Shown: positions 12,511 through 25,964, counted from the stretch's first letter. The stretch is DNA of 64,000 nt from Rhynochetos jubatus (GCA_027574665.1 CM050654.1:40057722-40121721); one strand, 5' to 3'. Notes: generated from the sequence alone by a model not told the origin. A program made the numbers and translations.

Positions 12511-14638
12511 AACAACAGGAATTCTTAACTTATGTAAGTTACAGCTGTGAGCTTTGATTAGGAACAGGAAAAAATGTCAACTTGAGTTGGCAAATTCCCA
12601 TAATCAGGCCATTCAATCTCAGTGGTGAGTATTTAAGGTTTTTTCCAAGGAATCAGATGAAGTATTGAATCCCAAAGCATTTTCCTTGAGTAATTCACAC
12701 TTCTAGATATACAAGATTCAAAAAAATATTAGTTGGAATTCAAGAAAAAACAATCAGAAGAGTTTCTGAAATGCTTTGGTCCAGGAACCTGAGAGTCTGA
12801 ATTTGTTTCTTCCACCATCATTATTCACAATGCATTTTATAGTGATGAATCAGCAAAATACCGATAAGAAATCAAAGATTCAATAAGTCATTTTATCACT
12901 GTAGAGGTCTGTGGGAGAACAAAACGACACGTTCATAGATGTAGTTCTGCTGTAACTATAACAAGAGTTACAAGTTTCAAACTTCTCTGCAATTGCTTTT
13001 ATAATCTCTTTCTTTTAATATTCCCTGTTTAGGCTATAACTTTAAAATTCTCTCTAAACCTATTGAGAAGCAGGCAAATAAAAAGCAAGAAATCCAGGGA
13101 TTTTACACTAAAAGCTATGAGTGCACGTTTTTTGAGCAGTTCTGCTAAAAAGCAGAAGAGAGAGCAGGCTGGAATTTCAAGATGGTTGAGGGAAATAGTC
13201 CCTTTGTTGAATACATTTAAGAAAAAGCATTGATATGAAACTTCTTAGTGTGCTTTCTAAATTCTTTAATACCGCATGGCATGATTCACAGCTTCTGTTT
13301 TCTTACCAGAACTTTTCCAGAACTTTCCCTTCAAGGCACTGCCCAAAGTTTTTTTCAGGCATGTGAATGGGATTTCTTTCTGCTTGATACTTCTGCTACA
13401 CATTCTCCTCTTAGAAGTAACTGTCTATTAAGCATCCTCAGGTGCTGAGTAGTTAATATAGTTGAGATTTGGGGTATTTGATGCTGAGTCTGATGCAAGA
13501 AAATAATTAATCCCTTAGTCCTGATCAAATGCACATGAAGTGTGTGACTATGGGGTGTGTTTTTGTTTTTATTTCACAGGAAAAAAAAAATAGTGTTTCT
13601 TGGAATTCCAAGAGTTTTGCTTTCTGGGTGTTTTATTTAAAACCTTTGTCATATTCTTCCTCATTTCCTACAAGTTCAATTAACTTATTTTTGGCTCCTT
13701 AACAAAATTTTTTTTTACAACAGTGGTGCACACTCAGAATCATCCAGAAGCTGAAAGGATTTGATGATATTGGCTCGAGAAAAGTTTGGGGTTTTTTCAG
13801 TCACCTCATTGAATTTTTACTCTTTGTGCAAACTTTCACAGCACTGCCTCACATTTTTAATTTTATCTGTCTGGCTTCTGGTCTCCATCTCATCATTAGA
13901 TGCTGATGTTTGTGGAGACTGTTATTGACACAGAAAATATTCTACTACGAGAAGTTAAGGCAGCTTTTATGGACACACCTCCATTTCAAAGCTCTATTTA
14001 TCCACAGCCACACATTCTGGGCTATAAGAATACTTCTGAAGCTGCATCTCATGTTGGGTGATATCCAAATTAAAATTCTAGAAAGAACAGGCAAAAGTTT
14101 TGCAGAAAAATACAAGTCAGGTAGATAAACATGTTATAGTTTACTGAGCACTGTTTAAATACTCTCTCCCTATCTGGGGTTACTTATTCGCATCAGCATC
14201 TCAAAACCACTAGCGGGATTACAATATAACACCCGAAACAACTTCTCTTCTTTTTTTTTCCCAGAAAATAAGTATTTTCACATTGTAGAGCAGAATAAGC
14301 AATGGTCACCATACATTTTATCTGGTATTTTCTGAAGAGGACTCTGTGCACGTATTATGTGGTACATGGTCCACAAGCTTTGTGATTCCAGGAAAAGTCC
14401 AATTTACTGTGCGTACCCTGACCACACTGATGCTGTTTGAGCAGCAGGTTGGACACAGTGCAAACACAAGCCTCACTGCACTTGTTCTCTGAGGATGACA
14501 TTTCTAGGATTTCCAGATGTTCAGGAGAGCATTTGGATCTACTGCTTTACCCAGGCTGTCAGAGCGCTGCGATGTCCAGAAATCCTGGACAAATGTATTT
14601 AAGTCACTGAATTTCAGGCAGACAACATTTCTAAGTGG
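12511..14638. other. Gene-free stretch
   Basis: AT-rich unique sequence with scattered A and T runs (for example near 13581-13590 and 13708-13718). Only short frames, none recognisable. No repeat family was identified. Confidence 0.6.
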
Positions 14639-14667
14639 AAAAAAAAAAAAATATATATATATATATT
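14639..14667. repeat. A run followed by (TA)n microsatellite
   Basis: About 13 A residues lead directly into TA units. Simple sequence only. Confidence 0.95.
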
Positions 14668-15729
14668 TATCTGGGGAATCTTAAACACATGCTAGCCCTA
14701 CACTCTTTATTTCTGAAGAAGGAAAGAGCGGTAAATGCTTTTGCTAGACAGTAATTGTCAACCCTGTTAAAACCGTGAAAACCAATTGTAAACACAGCAC
14801 TCATCAAGGAGAAACTGAAGTTGAAGGAAGAGAAATGAGGTGGAAAGCAGGAAAAAGAATGAAAAATAAACAATATGAAGTAGCAACCTCAAGATGGTTT
14901 GCTCTTGAATTGGAGAGAAGATACTGGGGAATTTCCTTAAGATTTTTAAAATAAGCCTTTCCATTTCATTTATGGTTTTGCCATAAACAGTAGGAGCGTC
15001 GTGAAGTCTGCTGGTGATAGAAAAGTTAGAGGGTATCATCCATACACACGAGGGTAGTAATATTGCTTATAAACATATCATGTGTCCTTGAGGACCACGT
15101 TAATACAAGTTTAATTAAATATAGTTATACACAGTACAAGTTCAAGGTGGTATATTAATCCAAGGCAAAGCAGTAGCAGATGAGGAACATGACCGCTCGG
15201 GACAGCGGGAAGGTAAATGAAGAAGAGGTCTTAATGCTGGCACAGATGTAAATGGGTATATACTTGATGTCAGTGAGTTTAGTCTGGATACCAGAAAACA
15301 GTGGTTAAGGACAAAAAGAACATCCTTCCTGCATAGCCACTCAGTGCTCCACACCGTAGGCAAAGCAGTGGAAGGAAAATACTCAACTGGTTTTGAGACA
15401 GTGGCTGACAGGATTTTAGGATGTGGGGAATTTTTTTCAGTAGCCAAAAATAGAACCTAAGTTCAGACTGCATCATTAACCTACCTCAAAAATCTGCGTT
15501 CAAATACTAGGGGGAAAAAAGATAAATAAATATTACATTATAACAAGTAGAAGTTGTTAGATTTTCCTACAGGAAGAGAAAAGTTGCTAGGAAGGTTAGA
15601 AAACCTTATCAAGGATAAATAGCAGGAGTCCTCTGTGCATAGAGAGGCTGAGGAAGAATTTTGAGAAAAGCTTGAACACTGCTGACTGGACATTTTTGCA
15701 TGATAAAGACCAGATGAAAAACCCAGAAG
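14668..15729. other. Gene-free stretch
   Basis: Several minus-strand frames between 14667 and 15476 overlap each other in different phases, so at most one could be real. None shows a domain. Nothing else was recognised. Confidence 0.55.
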
Positions 15730-16330
15730 AGACTAGATGAATTCACTTGCAGATTGTCATTTAGTATTAATTATGCCCAGAAGTCTGCCTCACATTGACG
15801 TTGGTATTACCAAATACTACAACACGAATATAGCTACGTAAAAGTTTGTAATAAAATCCATGCAAACAATTTCAATATTGCAATGCTGTAAACAGATTAA
15901 AGATAGGATTTTGGTTAAGTATTTGGGTTTGCAGTAAAACATTTCACTATTATGCCATGTGTAGTTTTTCTGCTTAACTGCAATCTCCAAAGCGCTGTAA
16001 TAACACAGCTTTCTGATTAACCAAACAACTAATAACTAAGAAGACATAGTGACTAGCTATCATCCTTATGTAAATAAGGAAAGCTTATTTTTGCTCACTA
16101 ATAGCCGCACATAACAATGAAATGCTTTTAATAAGTTTTAAGAGGATAAGACCAAGAAATCAATTTGGTGAATGACCTTTTCAATGACCGCACACCATGT
16201 CTACGGCTGTAGTATGACATGTTTGCATTGTTATTTGGCTGTAAACAAAATGAAAAGATCTGTCATTGAAATTTAAACAGAGAGACTGGTTACATAAACT
16301 GAAACATTCTCAGCCCCAGTACAGTACAAT
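15730..16330. promoter_or_regulatory. Candidate conserved enhancer-like block
   Basis: The block is dense in developmental transcription-factor words: TATTAATTATG (15765-15775) for homeodomains, ATGCAAACAAT (15860-15870), AACAATGA near 16113 for SOX proteins, and a tight group CATGTTTGCATTGTTAT (16219-16235) followed by TGTAAACAAA (16240-16249) for POU/SOX and FOX proteins. It lacks simple repeats over 600 bp, which is typical of sequence under constraint. AT-rich DNA produces such words by chance, and conservation was not tested. Confidence 0.25.
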
Positions 16331-16609
16331 CAACAGTCTGAAGAGACTCTACAGCTAAACAAAGTTTGAGGATGTTTTTGGATAGGGGAGAAAGATTAAT
16401 AACCAGAAAATAACTCTTGGCTCCCGTTACAAAAACTCTTAGGAATATAATTTAAAATTTGTGTAAATCCAAAGATTGATGTTCAAGCTTACGAAATAAC
16501 CATTTTTCCGCAGTGTTGAAATACACACCCACATTGAAACAAATCTTTTTGCTAGCCAATTTTAACAGAATATACTGCTTTTACCAAAAAAAGCAAATTA
16601 AATAACTCT

Positions 16610-16850
16610 GACCTATCTGTTCTCCTAGATAATTGTAACTGTGGTCAGCAGACAACAAATCTTCTATAAATGGTCATCTTTCCAAATTACACTGGCTTCA
16701 GAACGTGCTTGATTAATTGCACAAACACGGCATGCCTACAAATGCAATTTGTCTGCGGGGACCGACAGAGGATGCCTGAGACATTCCCAGCCGCCACGTG
16801 GGAGAGCATTTCTCTGTCTGTTTGTTGCAGGTAAACAACATCGTGCTTCA
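16610..16850. promoter_or_regulatory. Candidate regulatory patch with CACGTG E-box
   Basis: A patch that rises in GC inside AT-rich flanks. It contains AGATAATTG (16627-16635), a homeodomain-type TTGATTAATTGC (16709-16720) and a canonical E-box CACGTG at 16795-16800. A TTTGTTGCAGGTAAAC word at about 16821-16836 can be read as acceptor or donor, but no partner site is convincing. This is a motif-based suggestion only. Confidence 0.2.
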
Positions 16851-18794
16851 CCACAAGAACTTGCAGATCCCTCTAGTCCCAAACAGAGCCCTTGCCTTGC
16901 CCTAAATGGAAATATTAGGACAATTTGGATGAGAAGAGAGCATGGAGAGGTCTCCTAGGAGAAACTACCCTTCTCTAACAGCACTCCCAGGGCTGAAGCC
17001 AGATTTTGTCAGCTAACTTAAGTCCTCCCCCCCCATGCCTGGCATCAACAGAGAGCTGGCACCAGGCCATCAGGCTTTTTCTCAGTAGGAACCAATCTGA
17101 GCGGAGTGTGCTCAGATCTGAGTTTCTGGATCAGAAGGACATAGACTGCTCCATGCACCAAGATCTATATTGCTGTCATCAAATGCAAACCCCTTGCAGC
17201 AAAAGCAGAACACTCACTAGCGTAACTGAAGCATATTGTAGTAAACTGAGTTCAAGAGGTAGGAATGATGAATCACAGGCTGATCAGGTTTTCCACGATA
17301 TCCATCTTCTTTACTGGAACATAGTAGAATTTCAGAAACGGTATTTTGTTTCAAAATGTTTTTTTATTATGTGTGATTAAAACATTAATCCACATAACTA
17401 TCAAACATAGGTCAGACCTCAGCGATACCGAGCAACTCTGAAAACAGTACGTCTGGCTGAGAGCAGTGAGAGGGTTAAAAGGATCTTTCCACTAAGGAGC
17501 GAAGTACAAAGAGTAATCAGAGAGGCTATAGAAGCTCATCTAACTGCACTCTTCCTTCACCTTCAGGAGTAGCAGCTATCCTATTATAAATAACAGGAGA
17601 AAAAGATCCCTGAGACAGACCCGATAAGTATGGAGCTGCGCACAGATAAGCTGGCTACACGACTTCCTGCAAAGCAACCAACACCTCCGCTCCACAAATC
17701 CTGTAATCTGGAACAGGCATGTGATGTACAGCACAGAGCACGGGTCTGAGTCTGGAAAGAATCCAAATGCTTTGCTTAGGGGTATAAGAGATGATATTTG
17801 AATTGCAGAGATGAGAGGTGCTTACTGCTGCCCCACGTGCTCCCAAGCTCACAAGGGGTCGCGTCGATGGCTCCCTGTCTAGGACCGATTCACCCTGTTT
17901 CTCAAGCACAAAATGGGATCCACATTCCCTTCTGTTTTGACAAAGGCTTAGTAGATCTCATTGTGTTTAGCAAAGCTGTTGGAAATTTAGAACCAGGTCC
18001 CGTTTCATTCCAGTTGTGTACGCCTGAAAGAAAGCAAAGGTTTTGATAAATGGTCCAGTTTATGGCACATCTCTAGTTTCTCCTCTTTACTCTGTAATAC
18101 TACATCACGGTTCAATTTGATTAATACTGAAAAACGTTTCAGGGTATCTACATCTACCCACCCAGTCAACCGTGTCAGAGGAAGAAAAAAGAAACCACAT
18201 GTTAACAACACTGAAAGACACGTAGCTTAGAAACAGCAGTAAATGTAAGATTGCAAAAAGGGGGTCGAGGGTTTTTTCAGTCTGTAAAAGGCACGAAGGA
18301 TCTATTCACAAGATTAGTAGTAGAAGGAGCAAGAAAACATAACACATATTGTAGAATAAAGCAAGCTTTTTACATTATAATTAAACAATTTTTTAAGATC
18401 TTAAAATCACTGTATTAGTCACCCGGGACATATGGAAAAATGGAAGCTATCCCGAAAGCCAAGTCAGTCATAGAACAAAGTTAAGGTTAACAAAAAGTTG
18501 CTGTTTTGCAGAACTTAAAACATTACGCATGCACATTGCCCAGATTGACAACATGAATTGGAACATTGCCAGAAGAGAAGCTATGATTTATTAGGTCTGT
18601 GGCACTTAATCCAAGAAATAAAAGGGACTTATGTGACAGATGAGCATAAATGAACTATTGGGTCAGGCCTCCATTTCTTAAAACATTAAAAAAAAAAGTG
18701 AAGCAAGATACTGTATAGCTTTAATATACATTAATGTATTGCAGCTTTCCTGGTATACTTTTAAATTTCTGAGTTTTAACCAATTCCAAAATGA
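16851..18794. other. Gene-free stretch
   Basis: The 124-codon plus-strand frame at 17006-17380 starts in a C8 run and shows no domain. Overlapping short frames on both strands near 17584-18046 are mutually exclusive. A single CACGTG occurs at about 17825. No repeats were recognised. Confidence 0.55.
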
Positions 18795-18870
18795 GGGGTT
18801 GTTGGTTTATGGGTTTGTTTTTTGTGTGTTGGGTTTTTGTTTGTTTGGTTGGTTTGGGTTTTTTTTTTAA
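18795..18870. repeat. G/T low-complexity tract ending in T run
   Basis: About 75 bases almost entirely of G and T with GGTTTG- and GTTTG-type units, closing in a T10 run followed by AA. The frames crossing it read as Phe/Gly/Val or Lys/Pro/Thr/Gln strings and are artefacts. Confidence 0.9.
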
Positions 18871-21800
18871 CCAGACTAGTTTAAATAAATATTTACCAAT
18901 TGCCATCACATCATACTGCCCTTCCCTCCTAGTATCATGGATCAGAAAACATTTACAAAGAATTAGGACAGGGGATGAACCCCTGACCCTACTGAAGTCA
19001 ATGACCAAATTCACATTCTCAGAAGACATGAAAAGTTTCATGTTAAATCCTCTCCTCTTCTACACTGCAAAACAGTGAAGGAAGAGGGATCACTTACATC
19101 ATCCTAGTAGAGTCCAGAATCTGCCCACAGGGCCAACTCTACAAGAGCTAAGGCTGGTCTGATGCAACACCAGCAATAATGCAGTACTTGAGTTCCTACA
19201 CGTGCCAACATCGCGTTCTGACACAGTTTTCTCAAAAGAACGGTAGTAGATCCATGATGTACACACTTCTGTAAATCGAGGGATATTTTAATGGGAACAC
19301 AATTTTATTCTCTTTGTGATCTCTCTGGCAAAGCCATAAGCTTCTATGTTTTGAGCTTTAGTCACCTGAAACAGAGCAACTCTTTTTCTCCTAACATATT
19401 GATAAATCACTTTCAGCACATAAATTTCCCTCATCGTAAATACTTGATCAGAAAGCAAGAAAAGATACAATAAATAGCCAACTACATGCTAACCTGTGCG
19501 CTTTGATACAGCTGAACAAGCTGCGAAAAGGAATATTGTTCCTTTAATAGAACGACTCAAATGGTGCTCAAAACAGATTGGGCTGACAATTTTTGCAACC
19601 TTGGTGTCTCCTCCAAGATTTACAATGGCACAGCTCCCCTTTTTAGCAAATTAAACCTTGTGTCAAGGCTTAAAATTAAATCCAAACTTCTTTTCTTCTC
19701 TGTACAGAAGGAACAAATTGGCACCACATGCCAGTAGTCAAGGAGTGCTGATGGGAAACAGAGTGAAGTGAGCGCCCTCCAACCTGGAAGGCGTCACTAG
19801 TCAAAATCAACTGGGATAAACAGTCAATTCCACTTAAAGTTTGACATATAAAGGCTTGTAAGATAGAAACATTCAAATATAAGAATTCTTCTGTACCACA
19901 CAAACCTGTCTCAGTGCCAGCACTTAAACTTTCTGTGCTGTGCAAGCACTTTGTGGAAATCTGCCTTTAGTACAGTTTGATGTTACAAGATCCTGTGTTG
20001 CCAAAGCCTATTTAGTTTGTTCCAGAGGAGAAAAAAAAGGAAATACAACAGAGACCCAGGGTGTATGAACAGCAGTGACTTAATATCATACTGCCTACTG
20101 TTACCAATAGAGTTTTTTTCATTATTCAGGGTTTTCTTTTATAACATTTTAAAGCTTACTTGAACAGCTATACCACATAAAACAAAAAAGTATTTTTAAG
20201 GATGGACACAAAAATTGCTTTTCATGGACAGAAAGGTAACAGCTTTTACAAAACTACACAAAAGCCAGACTTCCCTCCAGTTAGGGAAGGTACCACATGT
20301 AATTATTTTGATGATTACTGAAGCAGGTCCCATGCTAATCCTTCCTTAAATCCACTCTATCCACTGTTTGCATGCAAAAGTAACCCACCTTTTTCCCAGG
20401 TGTAGAACCATATTCAGTCCAGGTACTTCGACAGAACTCTCAAAAGTTTAGGAAAGGTTTTGCTTTCCATCATGGTCTAAGTAAATAGCACCAAAAAAAA
20501 AATTCGGAGAATATCTGCGACAAAGCACCACACCCAGTAACAGAGAAAAAGGAGAAATACAAGAGTTCTTTCCTCTTGATGCAGCACAGCAAAAGAAAGT
20601 GTTCTCTCCACATTAACCTCAGTTTTAAGCACATGCATATGATTTTACAGGATGAGGAGTGACTTTCACAATTCAAACACACTAGAAGTGTTTGCAAAGC
20701 ACACAGCAAAATCATCAGCTCACTGCTGAGACGGTAAAACTCTGCCGCCATTCAGCCAGCGGAAGTGTCCAAACTCCCCAACAACCCCAAACTCCCCTTA
20801 TAACCACCTTACTTTTCACTATTACATATATAATTTCTTTCACTGGGATCTTTTCATTATACTGGGGTGATTTCAGATGGCAGATACCAAATTTCCCACA
20901 AGGATATATTAAAGTGTGCAGCCGTGCTGAAGGTTTGCGCAACTTAGCAAGAACTTGTATGTCATACAGCATTTCTAAGCTAAAATCTCACTTATGTTTT
21001 GCAGTTCACCTCTGTGTTTAAATAATAATTATGGTTGTGACATGCAGTGACAAAAGCCAGAAAATTCAAAATTAGCAGAGACATACTCTGTCCATTGTTT
21101 GAATGTGCTCAGCTGGTTTTGCTTTACTAATACCACCAAGACAGAAATTTTCATTTCCCAAAAACACAAACTTCTGGCAAGGGGTTACAGAGTGAAATAA
21201 ATCTTATTCTTGGAAGAGATTTTTGTTTGACACCTGAATCATTTCTGCTGGTTTCTCTCCTTTATTTCTTCTTCAAATGGAGTCTTAGAACTCTAAGCCA
21301 AAATACAGAGTCTTAGAGCTATCACAACAAAAGCTCAGCATCCAATTTCTCCTTCCAAATACACTCTCCTCCCAAAATGTATCAACAAAGCCATAGCCTT
21401 ATTAGCCTGCACAGAACTGAGAAGGCTGCTTGCCACAGCTAGGAAGTCTCCTCAAACATTTTGATATGCAATTGCTTTCTGAGTGGGTGTGGAAGCAAAG
21501 GTTTCAAAACACAGTTTTAGAGCTTACTATATTTGATTTATAAGTTTTGAGATAGATGCACTTCAATCTCTTTTATCATAGACTGGCAAATGCTAAATGT
21601 ATCCGACATCAGCAATCATTTTACTATGCACAATTTTTTATTGTTATTTTTTACACCTCTTCTTTCACATATTACTCCTTTTTCTCTCCCTTTCTAGATA
21701 AAAGAAATCCTCTTTTTATATATGTATATTACACAGCCCCTGTTTTCTTTCATACTGAGCAAGTAAAAGAATGCCGTATTATCAATAGAGTGGTTTTACA

Positions 21801-23585
21801 TTGTTATTCTACTATACTGAGTTCTTACACATTTTTTTCCTCCTTCCAGTACAAAAATGCTCCAGATCTTTTCATTTGAAGTCCTAGAATATTTTCAGTA
21901 TTTTTCCAATCTCTTCATTAAGTCCCCAGCCTATATTTACTGGAATAGATTGAAAATTTGCCATGGACTTCCATGTATGCAGGTTTTACAGTTTTGGTTT
22001 AGTGGACTAATTCCAGTGTAATACTATTGTATCTGTTGGGTTATATCCCACAGGACTTTGGCCCACAGCTTCACTAATTAGTATATGCCATGATAGGACA
22101 CTGAATCTGCCAGAGCTTTGAAGTGGATCTGCTGAAGCCATCACCTACAGCGAGATCCCTAAAGACCAGAAGTCTTTTAAACACAAGAAAGCCAGGCTTT
22201 ATTTAAATAAAATTAGAAATTTAACTTTCAAATAGAGAAAGCTCAAAGTGACTAGGGAAGGCAGGGCTGAAGTAGAAAGGGTTTTGCATGACTATCTGTC
22301 CATGTCCTTGCTTGTGGGCTTTATTTTATCTGACTCAAGTCACTTGCAGAGTATTTTGCCTAATTCTCATCACTGCAAAAATCCTTGCAGCCTGCTTTTG
22401 GACCTGGCTGGTGCTTTTTACCCCTTACTGCTATCTGTGAGCCTCCTGGCATGAGTGGAAGGCTCTTCTATTTGCACCAATGTCCCACCACCCCTGGCAG
22501 TCTTGCTCAACTCACCCTCCAGCCAGGCAGCAAGCAGGAAAGGAGCTGTCACTGCTGCATCCAGGGACGTTACCACCTCCACCAGCCTGCTTCATTGACA
22601 ACTCCATTGGATCCTCAGGTCAACCCATTTTCCTATAACTTAAAACACCTGTCCATACTCTTCTCCCTTCCTGCCTCCACAGCTCTTAGGGCATAGGTTT
22701 TCATTGGGAAAATAGGAAAAAATGCAATATGCTTTTTTATTTCTCATTCCTTTTCTTCCCAGAATTGCCCTCCTCATCCCATTGCAAGATCAGAAAGAGC
22801 TCTGCTAGCCTCCAGCACCTTGCCCTGGTGGAACATTGGAGTTGAGAGACAAACACCATAGAACTCACTTCACTTCTGCAGTCTGCTGAAACCATTCTTC
22901 CACAAAATTTCAAATTATTCCTTCCTGGTTTTCAGTCAGAACCAGAACTTTGTAGTTATCTGTACATGTTACACAGTCCCACTGGGAGTCTACATCAGTG
23001 TCTTTCCGAAAGCCTGACCCCTCACCCACTCTGCTGTTGTTGCCTTTCTTGTTCAACGTGGACAACACTGGCTTCGCACTATACAAGCATCACTGGGGCT
23101 TCAGCTCTGACTTGAAACCAGGCTGTCCTTAAGTCTTACACAGTTTTCCTATAAATGTTGTCTAAATTACAGTTTTCTGAACAGGTGTAACTTCCCTAAC
23201 ATCATTTTATAGTTCTGGACCAGGAACATTATTCCCTCTGAATTTGAGAAATGCCACCTTCGTGTCAGAACACGGCTGCAAAGTTCCATCAGCAGCAACT
23301 GACTAGACTACACCAGCCCCTTTTTCTTTCCTCACATCTGTCACCAGGAGAATTTGCAAGTAGTTTAACAACCCATCATTTCTAATCCGCTATCAAAACC
23401 CCAAGTGTGACTTCTAGTCCATACCAAAGTCCAATTTCCATCACCTATTTACTACAGTTTCAGTCTCAGGATTGTTTTTGCTGCCTTCCTGCCCCACACT
23501 CCTCAGATACTCTTCCAAATGTCTTATTAACAGCCAGACCATCTAGTGGGAAAACAAGCAAGCTGCCTAGTCTTTGATTGCAGAG
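18871..23585. other. Long gene-free stretch
   Basis: Unique sequence. The part at 21640-21860 is T-rich, and 22385-22700 is higher in GC and pyrimidine-rich on the plus strand. The 103-109-codon frames at 20692-21021, 21556-21879 and 22385-22696 carry no motifs. From about 22900 to 23500 the composition is less AT-rich, but I recognise no transposon or exon there. Confidence 0.55.
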
Positions 23586-23607
23586 TTGTTGGGGTTTGTT
23601 TGTTTTA
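23586..23607. repeat. Short G/T tract ending in T run
   Basis: GTTGTTGGGGTTTGTTTG-type sequence closes in TTTT followed by AA. It is a small member of the same class as the tracts near 18.8, 26.0 and 33.2 kb. Confidence 0.8.
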
Positions 23608-24010
23608 ATACCTCTCACCTACAGGGATGTCTTTTTACCTTTGGTATGTTATTAGTTTTAGCAACTGTTTATTTTTGTTACCTTTCTTTAATTGTTAGAA
23701 ATCTAATAAACTATCACAGCTGAATAATTTCAGATTATTTCTTTCCCCCTTTTTACAGACAAGAATCAAGAGTTAACTAACAGTTTAATTAAAATGGATA
23801 AACTGAGATGTTAGTTCCCCTGAGAGGATTACATACACATCTGATAGTTTCAGAAGAAAAACTGTGAAACAAACATGGGATTTTAACTCCACACAAATGC
23901 CATAGTTACAATTTTTCCTCTTCAATAGACACAGTAGTCCATCTTTCCAGGTACATCACAAGCCTAACCTCAGATCAGCAATGTTCTACAGGACCAAGTT
24001 GTTTTTCCAG

Positions 24011-24133
24011 AGATGTCTTCAGGTGCATGTGGGTTGGATTATGGGAGAGGTTCCCCCTACTCACACATTACTAATGTCACACTCACACCTGGATACAGCA
24101 TTACACCTCAAAAGCTCTGGGACCACTGGCCAG
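24011..24133 (+). other. Possible isolated exon of an unknown transcript
   Basis: An acceptor-like TTGTTTTTCCAG ends at 24010, with a branch-point-like CCTAAC about 44 bases upstream. A consensus donor CAG|GTAAGG follows position 24133. The enclosed 123 bases are a multiple of three and open in two plus-strand frames, one of which starts with ATG at 24013. Neither translation resembles a family I know. A decoy pair of splice sites is quite likely in 64 kb, so this is a weak call. A non-coding RNA exon is as plausible as a coding one. Confidence 0.2.
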
Positions 24134-24190
24134 GTAAGGAAGTAATTACTTGCCACATGCATCTATTTCTATGTGGTGTACCAATAATGG

Positions 24191-24207
24191 AAAAAAAAAA
24201 AAAAAAA
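24191..24207. repeat. A17 homopolymer
   Basis: A run of 17 A residues. It produces poly-lysine in the overlapping frames at 24013-24360 and 24150-24350, which argues against those frames extending as protein past the donor at 24134. Confidence 0.95.
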
Positions 24208-24501
24208 TCACATTTTTCCAGACTGGGGGTTCTTGTAAATCTTACATTTTGCACCAAGCAGTCTGCTGTCAACAGACATATAACTCCACCTCTTTGCTCA
24301 GTGTTTCACACACTACCAGTGTGCCTGTTGCATGTTATGGCTACTACTGATACCTGTTAGGGTCAATGCTGTCAGAAGGTCAAGGTACCTACTACAGATG
24401 AGTGTTATAGCAACATACACACGGTGCCCTAAGCATCAGAACAGTAAATAGCTAACCACAGTGCACCAGGGAAAAATGCAAAGCATACAGGGCCAAACGC
24501 C

Positions 24502-24648
24502 CACGTGTAGATGCTGTTTTGTGCAGAGGTTTTGTGCACACTCCCCCGGTGTGCTCCAGGAAAGCAGAATATGCGCACGTGGGCATCACACAACAGCATG
24601 GCACACAGGCAGAAAATCCAAAACTCCTGGACCCACTAATCACACGTG
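24502..24648. promoter_or_regulatory. Cluster of three CACGTG E-boxes
   Basis: The palindromic word CACGTG occurs at 24502-24507, 24576-24581 and 24643-24648, spaced 74 and 67 bases apart. The middle site sits in a 16-base near-palindrome, ATGCGCACGTGGGCAT. In CpG-poor DNA this word is rare, so three in 147 bp stands out. Such sites are bound by bHLH factors of the USF, MYC/MAX and CLOCK/BMAL1 type. No adjacent promoter or CpG island is visible, and function is inferred only from the motifs. Confidence 0.35.
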
Positions 24649-24649
24649 G

Positions 24650-25964
24650 CCAGTTTTCAGCATCAGCCCACAAACACTAAAAGAAGTAGGTCTGCAGCAT
24701 CTACACCTATTTCCCCAAAGTCATTAGCATAGGTATCAGCCACAGCATTAGGGCTGACATTATAGCCTCTGTACTTCTCAAACTTTGCTTGCTCAACTCA
24801 GCTTTTCACCATCAGTAGTGCTAAGACTGGAGGAAAAAGGAAATGTTCATTATTCAAATCTTCAAAACACGAGTAAACTTTTAGCTGATGTTACTGTGAA
24901 AACCTGGAATCCTGAAGACATGGGACTCACCACCACCACTTCAGATTAGAAGGTTGTTTTCAGAGGCTTTTTACCACAGACATCAATGACAGCAAAATAC
25001 ATCCTTGCCTTGGAAGTCCACCAGAGTTTAAAGCTCCAGCGACACATCGGTCTCACTCTGCTCACTACACACCAGACAGCATTTATCTCAAACTCAAAGC
25101 TTTGGCCCAGAGAACGTGTCAGATCCTTGACAGCTTCCCCTCATCAACCCAGCATAATGCAAAGGCTGAAAGCACACTCTCATTGTGTACAGCCAAAGGT
25201 GTAAAATTACGTGCTAAGTAACCTTTAATATATTTTAATTATCTTTTTTTAATTTAAAAAACCCTCAACTTGATAGACTATACATTTGGAAACAATAAAA
25301 TTTCCTTTAGTCCATTTTGAAGAGATTGTGCAATAATTTCTGTAATTCTCCAATATTTATACTGTATTGAAGTAAAGCAAAAAAAGCTGAAATCAATGCT
25401 GAAAGCAAGTCCTTAGTTAAAAATTCCTCAAAACTTTAAACTGCAGAGGAAGGAACTGCTAAAAATAACCTCAGAAATCTTCAACCATTCTCAACAATTT
25501 GTTAAATTAAAACAGATTACAGGGATATACACTTTTCTTTGCTATGAACTGCAGTGGCATAATACAGAATGCAGCGGAGAAATTTAGGAATCAGGATGTT
25601 CAAAACAGAAATGCAGGTGTTAAATGACAAGTGGAACTTTCACAGAAAGGGGTGACAACCATATTTGTTGTTTACTTTCTCTACAGTAATTGTAAACAAG
25701 CTACTGGGTCATAACTAGAGCCCTTGATCTTAAAGTAATCGGAGTCAAATATTAAAGATTTTTTTTTTAATAAGAACATGACAGTATTTCTATATTTATT
25801 TTCTGATTAATTCAGGACATACGTGAAGCAAAGACACTGTGCACGCAGCTACCGAACCCCAAAAATACCAATCACGAAACATTAAGACCTTCAAACTCAT
25901 TTCCATTTCTGCACCTAAAAACTACCACCTCGGCCAGTCAGCGTTTTAGTCACGTTTTTTTCTG
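24650..25964. other. Gene-free stretch
   Basis: AT-rich unique sequence. The 72-codon frame at 24986-25204 has no recognised domain. No repeats apart from short A and T runs near 25750. Confidence 0.6.
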
